From Streptomyces physcomitrii (lineage in GTDB: Bacteria > Actinomycetota > Actinomycetes > Streptomycetales > Streptomycetaceae), in the NCBI RefSeq assembly GCF_012273655.1, contig NZ_JAAWWP010000002.1, positions 1 to 64,000 on the forward strand: a stretch of DNA of 64,000 nt, given 5' to 3'. Position numbers and translations under genes: made by a program. The notes beneath the pieces are model-generated. The model was given only the letters and a program-made list of their open reading frames with translations, had not been told where the DNA came from and did no database searches. Shown piece by piece: positions 24,090 through 34,129 of this stretch; position 1 is the first letter of the stretch; each line of letters opens with the position of its first letter.

Positions 24090-24485
24090 CTACTCAACCA
24101 GCTGCTGCTCTCAGCAGCGCGGTCGCCTACGCCGGGCGATGCGGATCCTGCCCAGGACGCCGCAGTTCTTCAGGCCAGCGAATCCATGCTCGCCCAATGC
24201 TCGGACGGACCGCCACTAGCTGTTGAACAGCTTCTGCCCTCGTGTCAGAGGCCGTTCTCGGCGGCCTTGCAGGCGTTAATCGCCGCCAGGTCGGCGCCGG
24301 GATCAATGTCGTCGAGCCCGAAGAATCTAAGGTCGGCGATCGCGCCGAGCCCGGCCGCCCGCCACTTCTGCGTGAGCTTGTCGTGACGGCAAGCGGTGAT
24401 CTCCGAGGTCGGACTGTGGAGACCCAGACCAATCGGCCCTGTTCCCGGCAGAGATCGACCTCGACAAGATCTGACCCACGCGCTG
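24090..24485 (-). pseudogene. Remnant of an IS5-family (DDE_Tnp_4) transposase C-terminus
   Basis: The minus strand reads VEVDLCREQGRLVWVSTVRP, then after a frame change TACRHDKLTQKWRAAGLGAI and LRFFGLDDIDPGADLAAI. After a stop it continues in other frames as KLFN..., VRASIEHG-like and FAGLKNCGVLGRIRIARRR, ending in LVE-stop at 24090-24092. This is the characteristic tail of streptomycete DDE_4 transposases (HDxL...ADLGF.GLDD...HxFxxLKNWRIL). At least three frameshifts and loss of everything upstream show it is dead. Its 3' end lies 18 bp before the first possible caspase start, so the caspase promoter must lie in or near transposon-derived DNA. Confidence 0.75.
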
Positions 24486-24896
24486 CTCAGCAGCCAACCG
24501 CGCGTGGGCAGACGGCCCGACACAGGGCGGCATAGCCGGATCAAGCGGCTCGCCGCACGGTTCTGACCAGGGGAAACAGTACTGCGCGGCAGCGCCAGGC
24601 ATCCCCCGGCAAGGATTTCGGTCCCACTCCTGCAGCGGGTGTTGGGAGTTGAATTCGGCCGGGGGTTCGAGAGGCAGTGGGCTTGAACCCTGCTGTCCGA
24701 GGGGCAGTTCAGCCGGATCGCCCGCCGCTGGTGCCCCTGGTACTCCAAGTGCTCTGCTCGAAAGCGTCCACCGAGAGGACGGCACCGCGAGAGACCTGGT
24801 GCGCCTACGTTCCCGAGGGTCTCGCGCGGCCGACGCCAGCTGGAATAGCCGTGGAGCAAGCCAGAAGGCTGCCCGATGGGCTCAGTGGAAGCAGGC
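24486..24896. other. Spacer with no recognisable gene
   Basis: 411 bp between the transposase remnant and the VOC gene. Codon bias is erratic in all frames. I see no tRNA, direct repeat pair or hairpin that would mark an attachment site; it may be further decayed transposon sequence. Confidence 0.4.
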
Positions 24897-25271
24897 TCAG
24901 TGCAAGCAGAGGCAGAACGGGTGGCCGGCCGGGTCTGCGTAGACGCGCCAGTTGGCCTCCGGGCGGAGCTGGTCCGTGCGCTCCAGCACGGTCGCGCCGA
25001 GCGCGAGCGCTCGCTGCTCCTCTCCGTCGAGGTCGTCCACGTCGAAGTCCAGGTGGAGTTGCTGGGGGCGCTCCTGGCCCGGCCATGCGGGCGGTCGGTA
25101 GCCGTCCACCCGCTGGCAGGCCAGCGGTGTGCCTTCGAAGCCGTGCACCTCGATCCAGTCGGGGTCCTCCGGGTCGGTGACCACCCGGCCGCCGAGCAAC
25201 TCCGCGTAGAACTCGGCGAGTTGCACCGCATCGGCACAGTCCAGGGCGACCGCCTGCAGCTTACGGATCAC
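24897..25271 (-). CDS. VOC-superfamily (glyoxalase/bleomycin-resistance-like) protein
   Basis: 124 residues from GTG 25271, which follows GAGAGGTGGCGG. The sequence shows the paired beta-alpha-beta-beta-beta modules of VOC proteins: AVALDCADAVQLAEFYAELL, DWIEVHGFEG, LHLDFDVDDLDGEEQRALAL and the terminal YADPAGHPFCLCL. These are metal-dependent lyases, isomerases, dioxygenases or binding proteins; many one-domain actinobacterial members are unassigned. High-GC codon use resumes here, marking the end of the island. Confidence 0.85.
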   Translation of the reverse strand: MIRKLQAVALDCADAVQLAEFYAELLGGRVVTDPEDPDWIEVHGFEGTPLACQRVDGYRPPAWPGQERPQQLHLDFDVDDLDGEEQRALALGATVLERTDQLRPEANWRVYADPAGHPFCLCLH

Positions 25272-25580
25272 TTCCGCCACCTCTCGTTTCGCTCCGCGAC
25301 CGCTTCCGCCGCCGCCCGGCCGGGGCACTCGGCCTCCGGCTCACCGACCGGAGCGGGCACAGCCGCCGTGGCACGCGCGGAAGACGCGCTCCCGCAACTT
25401 ACCCGGCCGGCAGACACCGCTCGCTCCGGGGCGCGCGTGGGGCCCACCCGGACATCGCCCTGGCCCTCCGCCATGTTCTGGTCGGCGTTCTCGAGGGCAC
25501 CGGCCGCATCGGCGATCTGCGCCCTGCGTGGGAGGGGTGGACCTGGAGGTCCCTGCCGCCACCCCTCCCCGCCCCACCCC
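25272..25580. terminator. Nested hairpins at the end of the myo-inositol operon
   Basis: In this 309-bp spacer, GGGAGGGGTGG (25530-25540) pairs with CCACCCCTCCC (25559-25569) and encloses a smaller hairpin GGACCT-GG-AGGTCC (25539-25552). It lies 12-50 bp beyond the mmsA stop codon on the minus strand and is the likely operon terminator. The rest also carries the VOC promoter, not recognised precisely. Confidence 0.6.
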
Positions 25581-27119
<1,539 letters not shown>

Positions 27120-27243
27120 GGGGCTGCTCTCCTTCGGCTCGCTTCGGTCCATGGGTACCGCACCGCTCCCCGCGGGCGCCATCGGTTCGCCGCGACCGCC
27201 GCTCTTGACTTCCGGCGCGCCGGGGAGGCGGGTTCGTCGCCGG

Positions 27244-29133
27244 TCACAGGTGCCGCCGCCGCCGGGCCGCCGCGCGCTCGTACTCCGCGCGGGCGGCCAC
27301 CGCCTCGGGGCGCCCCGAGGTCCCGGCCACCGGTACGTCCCACCAGGCCTGCGCGGGCGGGGCGGCGCCGGGTCCCTCGGCGGGCGCGGGGGCGGTCTCC
27401 ACGTACACGCAGACGGGGCCGGTGGCGGCGCGGGCCTCGGCGAGGGCCTGGTGCAGGGCGGTGACGGTGGGGGCGCGCAGGACGCGCAGGCCGAGGCTCT
27501 CCGCGTTGGCCGCGAGGTCGACGGGCAGGGGTTCGCCGGTGTAGGTGCCGTCGGCGGCGCGGTAGCGGTAGGCGGTGCCGAAGCCCTCGGCGCCGACCGT
27601 GCGGGAGAGGCCGCCGATGGAGGCGTAGCCGTGGTTCTGCAGGAGAACCACCTTAAGGGGCAGGCCCAGTTGGACGGCGGTGACCAGTTCGGTGGGCATC
27701 ATCAGATACGTGCCGTCGCCGACCAGGGCCCACACCGGGCGCCCGGGGGCGGCGAGTTGGACCCCGATCGCGGCGGGGATCTCGTAGCCCATGCAGGAGT
27801 AGCCGTACTCGACGTGGTACTGGTCCCTGGACCGCGTACGCCAGAGTTTGTGCAGGTCGCCGGGGAGGGAGCCGGCCGCGTTGAGGAGGATGTCCTCGGG
27901 GCCGACGAGCGCGTCGAGGGCGCCGAGGACCTGGGCCTGGGTGGGGGCGGCCCCGGGGTCGGGGGCGGCGTAGGCCTCGTCCACGCGCCGCTCCCAGTCG
28001 CGGGTGGCGCGGGTCCAGGAGCGGACGTACTCGGGGTCGGGTCCGGTGCCCTCGCCGCGCAGGCGCTCGGTGAGCGCTTCGAGTGCGGTGCGCGCGTCGG
28101 CGGTCAGCGCGGTGCCCGCCATCTTGTGGCCGTCGAAGGGGGCGATGTTGAGGTTGAGGAAGCGGACGGCGGGGTGCGCGAAGAGGGTGCCGGAGGCGGT
28201 GGTGAAGTCGCTCCAGCGGGTGCCGACGCCGATCAACAGGTCTGCTTCGCGGGCGAGTTCGTTGGCCGGGGCAGTGCCGGTGTGGCCGATGCCGCCGACC
28301 GCGCAGGGGTGGTCGTACGGCAGTGCGCCCTTGCCTGCCTGGGTGGCGGCGACGGGGATGCCGTTCTGCTCGGCGAAGACGGCGAGCGCCTGCTCGGCGG
28401 CGCTGTGCCGCACGCCGCCGCCCGCCACGATCAGCGGCCGCCGGGCGGCGCGCAACTGCCGTACGGCCGCGTCGAGTTCGGCGGGGTCGGGGGCGGGGCG
28501 GCGGACCGGCCAGACGCGTTCGGCGAGGAAGTCCAGGGGCCAGTCGAAGACTTCGGCCTGGACGTCCTGGGGCAGGGCGAGGGTGACCGCGCCGGTGTCG
28601 GCCGGGTCGGTGAGCGTGCGCATCGCGGCGAGCGCGGCGGGGATCAGCGCCTCGGGGCGGGTGATCCGGTCGAAGTAGCGGGAGACGGGCCGCAGGCAGT
28701 CGTTGACGGACACATCGCCCGCGTAAGGGACTTCGAGCTGCTGGAGCACCGGGTCGGCGGGCCGGGTGGCGAAGGTGTCGCCCGGGAGCAGCAGTACCGG
28801 CAGCCGGTTGATGGTGGCCAGGGCCGCGCCGGTGACCAGGTTGGTGGCGCCGGGGCCGATGGAGGTGGTGACCGCGTGGGTGCTCAGCCGGTCGGACTGG
28901 CGGGCGTGACCGACGGCCGCGTGCACCATCGCCTGTTCGTTGCGGCCCTGGTGGAAGGGCATCAACTCGGCGTATTCGACGAGGGCTTGGCCGAGTCCGG
29001 CGACGTTGCCGTGGCCGAAGATGCCCCAGGTGGCGCCGATCAGTCGCCGGCGTTCGCCGTCGCGTTCGGTGAACTGCGCCGCCAGGAAGGCGAGCAGGGC
29101 CTGTGCGACGGTCAGTTGGCGGGTGCCGGTCAC
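27244..29133 (-). CDS. iolD: 3D-(3,5/4)-trihydroxycyclohexane-1,2-dione hydrolase (IolD)
   Basis: 629 residues, a thiamine-diphosphate enzyme. GTG 29133 overlaps the iolB stop as GTGA, with AGGAGGG inside iolB. Features are the N-terminal pyrimidine-binding domain (WGIFGHGNVAGLGQAL, FHQGRNEQAMVHAAVGHARQ), central domain, and C-terminal ThDP/Mg motif GDGTYLMMPTELVTA with LQNHGYASIGGLSR. It opens the inositol-derived ring to 5-deoxy-glucuronate. The C-terminus has an Ala/Arg-rich tail. Confidence 0.96.
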   Translation of the reverse strand: MTGTRQLTVAQALLAFLAAQFTERDGERRRLIGATWGIFGHGNVAGLGQALVEYAELMPFHQGRNEQAMVHAAVGHARQSDRLSTHAVTTSIGPGATNLVTGAALATINRLPVLLLPGDTFATRPADPVLQQLEVPYAGDVSVNDCLRPVSRYFDRITRPEALIPAALAAMRTLTDPADTGAVTLALPQDVQAEVFDWPLDFLAERVWPVRRPAPDPAELDAAVRQLRAARRPLIVAGGGVRHSAAEQALAVFAEQNGIPVAATQAGKGALPYDHPCAVGGIGHTGTAPANELAREADLLIGVGTRWSDFTTASGTLFAHPAVRFLNLNIAPFDGHKMAGTALTADARTALEALTERLRGEGTGPDPEYVRSWTRATRDWERRVDEAYAAPDPGAAPTQAQVLGALDALVGPEDILLNAAGSLPGDLHKLWRTRSRDQYHVEYGYSCMGYEIPAAIGVQLAAPGRPVWALVGDGTYLMMPTELVTAVQLGLPLKVVLLQNHGYASIGGLSRTVGAEGFGTAYRYRAADGTYTGEPLPVDLAANAESLGLRVLRAPTVTALHQALAEARAATGPVCVYVETAPAPAEGPGAAPPAQAWWDVPVAGTSGRPEAVAARAEYERAAARRRRHL

Positions 29134-30026
29134 CGGTAGCCCTCCTGGTGGTCGGGGTGGAAGCTGATGCGCCAGGCGCGTTCGGCGCCGGGGCCGGCCA
29201 TGACGTTGAGGTAGTACATCGGGTGGCCGGGCGCGGCGATGGACGGACCGTGCCAGCCGTCCGGCACCAACACCGCGTCCCCGTCCCGGACTTCGGCGAG
29301 CAGCTCGCTGCCGCCGGGGCGGGAGGGGGAGATCCGCTGGTAGCCGAGTCCGTGCGGCCCCGCGATCGCGAAGTAGTAGATCTCCTCCAGGCGGGTCTCG
29401 GTCCCGGGCCGCTCCTCGTCGTGCTTGTGCGGCGGGTACGAGGACCAGTTGCCGCCGGGGGTGAGCACCTCGACGGCGATCAGCCGGTCGCAGTCGAAGA
29501 CCCCGGCGGCGGCGAAGTTGCGTACCAGGCGGGCGCAGTTGCCGCTGCCGCGCTCCTCCACCGGGACGTCCTCGCGGGGCCCGTAGCGGGCGGGCAGCCG
29601 CCGTTCGCAGCGCGCGCCGGTCAGCGCGAAGCGGCCGCCCGCGGCACTGGCGATCCGTACCCCGGCGTCCCTGGGGACGTACGCGAAGTCGCTCGGACCG
29701 GCGAACACGTCGGTCCTGCCGAGGAGTTGGAAGGTCTCCTCGCCGGGTGGGCAAGGCTCCTCCGGTCCGCGGGGGCGAGTCTCCGGCCCGCGGGCACGGG
29801 TCTCCTCCCCGGCGCCGCCGGACCGGACCCCGACCGTGCAGGCGCCCGCGAGGGGCAGCACGATCCACTCGCTGTCCCCGGTCGCGAAGGTGTGCTCCGC
29901 GCCCGGGGCGAGGTCCAGCACCCGCAGGGCGGAGAACTCCCAGCCCGCCCGCGCGGGATCGATGTGCAGCTCGTAGGGGCCCGCGGCGGCGCTGCCGCGC
30001 GGCAGATGCAGACCGGTGTCGGTCAT
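29130..30026 (-). CDS. iolB: 5-deoxy-glucuronate isomerase (IolB)
   Basis: 298 residues from the ATG at 30026 (GGAGGAGCCG ribosome binding site). It is a KduI/IolB bicupin with GGNWSSYPPHKHDE as the metal-binding centre, LEEIYYFAI and DAVLVPDGWHGP. It converts 5-deoxy-glucuronate to 2-deoxy-5-keto-gluconate for the IolC kinase. An Arg/Pro/Glu-rich insertion of ~25 residues (ETRARGPETRPRGPEEP) separates the first cupin strands and is not usual. Overlaps iolD downstream. Confidence 0.94.
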   Translation of the reverse strand: MTDTGLHLPRGSAAAGPYELHIDPARAGWEFSALRVLDLAPGAEHTFATGDSEWIVLPLAGACTVGVRSGGAGEETRARGPETRPRGPEEPCPPGEETFQLLGRTDVFAGPSDFAYVPRDAGVRIASAAGGRFALTGARCERRLPARYGPREDVPVEERGSGNCARLVRNFAAAGVFDCDRLIAVEVLTPGGNWSSYPPHKHDEERPGTETRLEEIYYFAIAGPHGLGYQRISPSRPGGSELLAEVRDGDAVLVPDGWHGPSIAAPGHPMYYLNVMAGPGAERAWRISFHPDHQEGYR

Positions 30027-30128
30027 CGGCTCCTCCGGTGCTCGGGCGGGGCCGCCTGGGCGGGCGCCCGGCACCCACGGCGGCCTGCGGTCTCGTTCAT
30101 GGCCCACTCCTACCCGTCCCGTCCCGCG

Positions 30129-31334
30129 TCACAGCAGCCCCACCGCCGTGTCGACGGCACCCGCCACATCTCCGTCCGCCGGAAAGAGCAGCGCGCGCCC
30201 GGCCACCAGCCCCTGCACGGTCGGCAGCCGCAGCGCCTGGCGCCAGCGCTCGTAGACCTGGTCCTGCTTGCCGTCGCCGAGGTCGCCGCCGAGCAGCACG
30301 GTCGGCAGGGTGACGGCGGCGAGGGCCCCGGCCATCTCCTCGGGGTGCTCGGTGACCGGCATCTTCAGCCAGGTGTACGCGGAGGTGCCGCCGAGCCCGG
30401 CGGCGACGGCGGCCGAGGTGGCGATCGCCCGACCGCTCAACTCGGCGCGAAGTACGCCCCGTTGGCGGCGGACCAGGAAGGGTTCCACGAACAGGGGCAG
30501 CCGCCGGGCGGCCATCTCATCGACGGTGCGGGCCGCGGTGTGCAGGGTGTCGAGCGAGCCGGGGTCCTCCAGGTCGAGGCGGAGCAGCAGCTTCCCGGCG
30601 TCGAAGCGGAGCCGGGTGAGGTCCTCGGGGCGGTGGCCGGTGAAGCGGTCGTCGAGTTCGAAGCGGGCGCCGAGCAGTCCGCCCCGGTTCATCGAGCCCA
30701 TGACGACCTTCCCCTCCAGGGCGCCCAGGAGCAGCAGGTCGTCCAGGATGTCCGCGCTGGCCAGCACCCCGTCCACCCCGGGCCGGGACAGGGCCAGGCA
30801 CAGGCGGGCGAGGAGTTCCCCCCGGTCGGCGAGCGCCATCGGCCGGTCCCCCACCGCGAGCATGCCGCGGGCGGGGTGGTCGGCGGCGATGATCAGGAGG
30901 CGGGCGGGGGCGCTCGCGTCCACGGGGCGGGTGCGGGGGGTCGCGCCGGGGGCGGGCGGGGCGCCGGGGGGCGATGAGGTGCCAGGGGCGTGGTCGGGCC
31001 GGGCGCCGGGCTTCAGGGGGACACCGGAATCCGTCGATGTGCCGGGAGCCGGGGATGCCCCGGGATCCGGCGGCTCGCCGGGCCTCGGAGGCGCGGCGGG
31101 GGGCGCACTCGGGCGCGGGGGCACGGCCGGGGCGGCCGCCGGGGTGGCGGGCGCGGCGGACCCCGGGGCCGCGCTCGGCCTCGGCGGTTCCGCGGCGGCC
31201 GGGTCGGCGAGGAGCGGACGGCGGCTGCGCCGGGCCGCCGCCTCGGCTATCGCCTCCGGGTGGCGGGCCCGGATCCGGGCGAGGGCGCGTACGTCGATGT
31301 CCTCCGCCCCGGTCGGCACCGCACCGGCGCTCAT
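30129..31334 (-). CDS. Cgl0159-type (beta/alpha)8 aldolase of the inositol cluster
   Basis: 401 residues from the ATG at 31334; an ATG nine codons upstream (31361) is equally preceded by GGAG. Conserved parts are RLLIIAADHPARGMLAVGDR, GVDGVLASADILDDLLLLGAL, GSMNRGGLLGARFELDDRF, FDAGKLLLRLDLEDPGSLDT and VLLGGDLGDGKQDQVYERW. This matches the Cgl0159/IolJ-like TIM-barrel family encoded in actinobacterial iol clusters. There it is thought to cleave 2-deoxy-5-keto-gluconate 6-phosphate into dihydroxyacetone phosphate and malonate semialdehyde. Residues ~45-150 are an almost pure Pro/Ala/Gly linker inserted before the barrel, which is odd for a cytosolic aldolase. Confidence 0.88.
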   Translation of the reverse strand: MSAGAVPTGAEDIDVRALARIRARHPEAIAEAAARRSRRPLLADPAAAEPPRPSAAPGSAAPATPAAAPAVPPRPSAPPAAPPRPGEPPDPGASPAPGTSTDSGVPLKPGARPDHAPGTSSPPGAPPAPGATPRTRPVDASAPARLLIIAADHPARGMLAVGDRPMALADRGELLARLCLALSRPGVDGVLASADILDDLLLLGALEGKVVMGSMNRGGLLGARFELDDRFTGHRPEDLTRLRFDAGKLLLRLDLEDPGSLDTLHTAARTVDEMAARRLPLFVEPFLVRRQRGVLRAELSGRAIATSAAVAAGLGGTSAYTWLKMPVTEHPEEMAGALAAVTLPTVLLGGDLGDGKQDQVYERWRQALRLPTVQGLVAGRALLFPADGDVAGAVDTAVGLL

Positions 31335-31465
31335 CGCACGGCTCCGCTTGCCGGCGCTCATCGCACCGCTCCGCTCGCCGGCGCACCGGACGCCGCGCCC
31401 GCCGCCGGCCCGGCCCGCGTCCCGGCCCGCACCGCCGCCCTCATCGCACCGCTCCGCTCGCGAGC
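31331..31465. repeat. Three partial direct repeats at the iolC/aldolase junction
   Basis: The sequence CTCATCGCACCGCTCCGCT (with one or two changes) occurs at about 31334, 31358 and 31441. Each copy carries a minus-strand GGAGCGGTGCGATGAG ribosome-binding-site/start-like block, and the last one is the end of iolC itself (SGAVR-stop). It looks like local duplication of the iolC 3' end, giving the aldolase gene two tandem start signals. Confidence 0.7.
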
Positions 31466-32550
31466 GCGGCCGCCACCTCGTCCGGGCGGGGCATCGCCGA
31501 GGAGCACTCCAGCCTGCCCGCGACGATGGCCCCGGCGGCGTTGGCGTACCGCATGAGGTACTCCAGGTCCCAGCCCGCGAGGAGGCCGTGGGCCAGGGCG
31601 CCCCCGAAGGCGTCCCCCGCGCCGAGCCCGTTGACCACCTCGACCGGCAGCGGCGGCACCTCGGCGCGGGTGCCGTCGGCGTGCAGGGCGAGGACGCCCT
31701 TGGGGCCCTGCTTGACCACCGCCAGTTCGACGCCGCGGGCGAGCAGGGCGCGGGCGGCGGCCTCCGGTTCGCGTTCGCCGGTGGCGACCTCGGCCTCGTC
31801 CAGGTTGCCGACGGCCACGGTCGCGTGGCGCAGCGCCTCGGCGTAGGCGGCGGTGGGATCCCCGCGCCAGAACATGGGCCGCCAGTCGAGGTCGAAGACG
31901 GTGGTGCCGCGCCTGCCGCGGTGGGCGAGGGCGGCGAGCGTCGCGGATCTGCTCGGCTCCTCGCACAGCCCGGTACCGGTCATCCAGAAGATCCGCGCGG
32001 CGGCCACCGCGCCCAAGTCCAGTTCCTCCGGGCGGATTTCGAGGTCCGGCGCCTTGGGCTGGCGGTAGAAGTAGAGCGGGAAGTCGTCCGGCGGGAAGAT
32101 CTCGCAGAAGGTGACGGGCGTGGCCGCCCCGGGGACCTCGGTGACCCAGCGGTCGTCCACCCCGAACCCGGTGAGCGCCTGGTGCACATAGCGGCCGAAG
32201 GGGTCGGCGCCGGTGCGGGTGATGACGGCGCTGCGGCGGCCGAGCCGGGCCGCGGCGACGGCCACATTGGTGGGCGAGCCGCCGAGGAACTTGCCGAAGC
32301 TGCTCACCTCGGACAGCGGCACCCCGCTCTGGAGCGGGTAGAGGTCCACGCCCACCCGGCCGATGGTCAGGAGGTCGAGGGGGGCGTGGGCAGAGGTGAC
32401 CACGGCTCCGTCCGGGTCCCGGTCGGGGGTTTGGTCGGCGTCCCGGTCGGGGGCCCGGTCGGGATCCCCGGGCGCCGCGTCCCCGCCCCCGGGGCCCGCG
32501 GCCTCCTCGCCCGCCCCGGATCCCCTGCCGTGCTCGCGCCCCTGGCTCAC
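31441..32550 (-). CDS. iolC: 5-dehydro-2-deoxygluconokinase (IolC), PfkB family
   Basis: 369 residues if started at GTG 32550, which follows AAGGGGAGTGCGGGA. A start at the later GTG before VTSAHAPLDLL would remove a ~45-residue Asp/Gly-rich leader and is an alternative. PfkB hallmarks: LTIGRVGVDLYPLQSGVPL, FGKFLGGSPTNVAVAAARLG, DLDWRPMFW and the anion hole/base motif VNGLGAGDAFGGALAHGLL. It phosphorylates 2-deoxy-5-keto-gluconate for the aldolase encoded downstream. Divergent from iolE. Confidence 0.93.
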   Translation of the reverse strand: MSQGREHGRGSGAGEEAAGPGGGDAAPGDPDRAPDRDADQTPDRDPDGAVVTSAHAPLDLLTIGRVGVDLYPLQSGVPLSEVSSFGKFLGGSPTNVAVAAARLGRRSAVITRTGADPFGRYVHQALTGFGVDDRWVTEVPGAATPVTFCEIFPPDDFPLYFYRQPKAPDLEIRPEELDLGAVAAARIFWMTGTGLCEEPSRSATLAALAHRGRRGTTVFDLDWRPMFWRGDPTAAYAEALRHATVAVGNLDEAEVATGEREPEAAARALLARGVELAVVKQGPKGVLALHADGTRAEVPPLPVEVVNGLGAGDAFGGALAHGLLAGWDLEYLMRYANAAGAIVAGRLECSSAMPRPDEVAAALASGAVR

Positions 32551-32954
32551 TCCCGCACTCCCCTTCCGGTTCCCGCTGCCGTGCCCGTTCCCGGTCCCGT
32601 CTCTGTTCGTCGCCGTTCCCGTTCCCGTGCTCGTCCCTGGTCGTTCCTGTTGCCGTTCCGCCGGACGATCCGGACGTGCCGTACGCCCCGTACCGCCTCG
32701 GCGTCTCGCCTCGGCCGTCCGCTCTCGTCCCACCCGCCCGTCGTCGACCCACTCGCTGTGCACCCCGCCGGAACGCGTACCGCAGCCTCCACCAAAGCAC
32801 GCCGCCGCACGGGTGTCCTGTCTCCCGTCACACCGGTCTCCTCCGTCACCCGCCGGGTGCCGTGCCAAGCGCCCCGTCCGCGCCCGCCCGCGCCCCGGTC
32901 CGGGGCGGCAGGCGCGCTTGACACCCCGCTCGGCGGACGGTGACTCTGGCGGGC
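32551..32954. promoter_or_regulatory. Divergent iolC/iolE promoter region
   Basis: 404 bp with no gene. A TTGACA box at 32918-32923 faces iolE 32 bp before its ATG; no convincing -10 follows at 17 bp. The iolC-proximal half (32565-32660) is a run of GTTCCCG/GTTCCTG variants, reading CGGGAAC on the iolC strand, which may be a repeated operator or a decayed repeat. No iol repressor gene is adjacent. Confidence 0.45.
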
Positions 32955-33854
32955 ATGACGACGCTGTCGCGGATCCGGATCGGTTCGGCCCCCGACTCCT
33001 GGGGGGTGTGGTTCCCGGACGACCCCCGGCAGGTGGACTGGCGGCGCTTCCTCGACGAGGTGGCGGCCAGCGGCTACGAGTGGATCGAGCTGGGCCCGTA
33101 CGGCTATCTGCCGACCGATCCCGTACAGCTCGCCGAGGAGACCGGGAGCCGGGGCCTGAAGGTCTCGGCCGGGACCGTCTTCGCGGGGCTGCACCGCGGG
33201 CCCGGGGTCTGGGAGTCGACCTGGGAGCACGTCTCGTCCGTGGCGGCGCTGGCGCAGGCCTCCGGGGCCGGGCACCTGGTCCTCATCCCCTCCTTCTGGC
33301 GCGACGACAAGACGGGCGCCGTCCTGGAGGACCGCGAGCTGAGTGCCGAGCAGTGGCGCACCCTGGCCGCGGGCACCGAGCGGCTGGCCCGCGAGGTCCG
33401 CGACCGCTACGGGCTGCGCACGGTGGTGCACCCGCACGCCGACACCCATGTGGACACCGAGGAGCACGTCACCCGGCTCCTCGACGCGACCGACCCGGAC
33501 CTGGTCTCGCTCTGCCTGGACACCGGCCACTACGCCTACTGCGGGGGCGACAGCGTGCGCCTGATCGAGACCTACGGGGAGCGCATCGGCTATCTGCACC
33601 TCAAGCAGGTGGACCCGGCGGTCCTCGCCCAAGTGCACGCCGAGGACCTGCCGTTCGGGCCCGCGGTGGGCCGCGGGGTGATGTGCGAGCCGCCCGCGGG
33701 CGTGCCCGCGCTCGAACCCGTGCTGCAGGCCGCGCAGTCCCTGGACGTGGACCTCTTCGCCATCGTCGAGCAGGACATGTACCCCTGCGAACCGGACCGT
33801 CCGCAGCCGATCGCCCGCCGCACCCGGGAGTTCCTGCGCAGCTGCGGGGCCTGA
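32955..33854 (+). CDS. iolE: Myo-inosose-2 dehydratase-like TIM-barrel protein (IolE family)
   Basis: 299 residues from the ATG at 32955 (GTG 32940 is an alternative). It is a xylose-isomerase-like (AP endonuclease 2) barrel with IGSAPDSWGVWF at the N-terminus, the signature of inosose dehydratases, then EWIELGPYGYLP, VVHPHADTHVDTEEHV, SLCLDTGHYAYCGGD and YLHLKQVDPAV with the usual metal-ligand Glu/Asp/His positions. It would dehydrate 2-keto-myo-inositol to trihydroxycyclohexane-dione, the IolD substrate. The first enzyme, inositol dehydrogenase (iolG), is not in the window. Confidence 0.9.
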   Translation: MTTLSRIRIGSAPDSWGVWFPDDPRQVDWRRFLDEVAASGYEWIELGPYGYLPTDPVQLAEETGSRGLKVSAGTVFAGLHRGPGVWESTWEHVSSVAALAQASGAGHLVLIPSFWRDDKTGAVLEDRELSAEQWRTLAAGTERLAREVRDRYGLRTVVHPHADTHVDTEEHVTRLLDATDPDLVSLCLDTGHYAYCGGDSVRLIETYGERIGYLHLKQVDPAVLAQVHAEDLPFGPAVGRGVMCEPPAGVPALEPVLQAAQSLDVDLFAIVEQDMYPCEPDRPQPIARRTREFLRSCGA

Positions 33855-33926
33855 GCGGGAGCGGCGCCGCCAACTCCCGCCCGTACGCGGGCGGATCGCC
33901 GGACCGTACGGGCCGCCGGCCCATGC

Positions 33927-33969
33927 GTCACCTCTGTCACAAATAGCCGTGACTCGTCACATCCGTCAC
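33927..33969. promoter_or_regulatory. GTCAC direct-repeat cluster upstream of the small HTH gene
   Basis: GTCACCTCTGTCAC (33927-33940) and GTCACATCCGTCAC (33956-33969) are the same GTCAC-N4-GTCAC unit repeated 29 bp apart, with an inverted GTGAC between them and another GTCAC at 33987. The intervening AAATAG is AT-rich. It lies 160-200 bp before the 65-residue regulator and may be its own or another regulator's binding array. Confidence 0.5.
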
Positions 33970-34129
33970 GCCTACGCGGGTTTTGGGTCACATGCCACCG
34001 ACAGCGGCTCAGCGACATCACGCTGCGTCGTTGTCCGGGCACAGGCTGAAGATCGCCAGCGCGAGATGCCCGGACTTCTCCGGCGCCCGAACGGGTCGCC
34101 GTCCCGGCGCGCGCATTGGAGGTGCACGA

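Noticed and set aside
24486..24896. Possible tRNA or attachment site at the island edge
   Set aside because: No cloverleaf, CCA end or matching direct repeat was found by eye on either side of the island.
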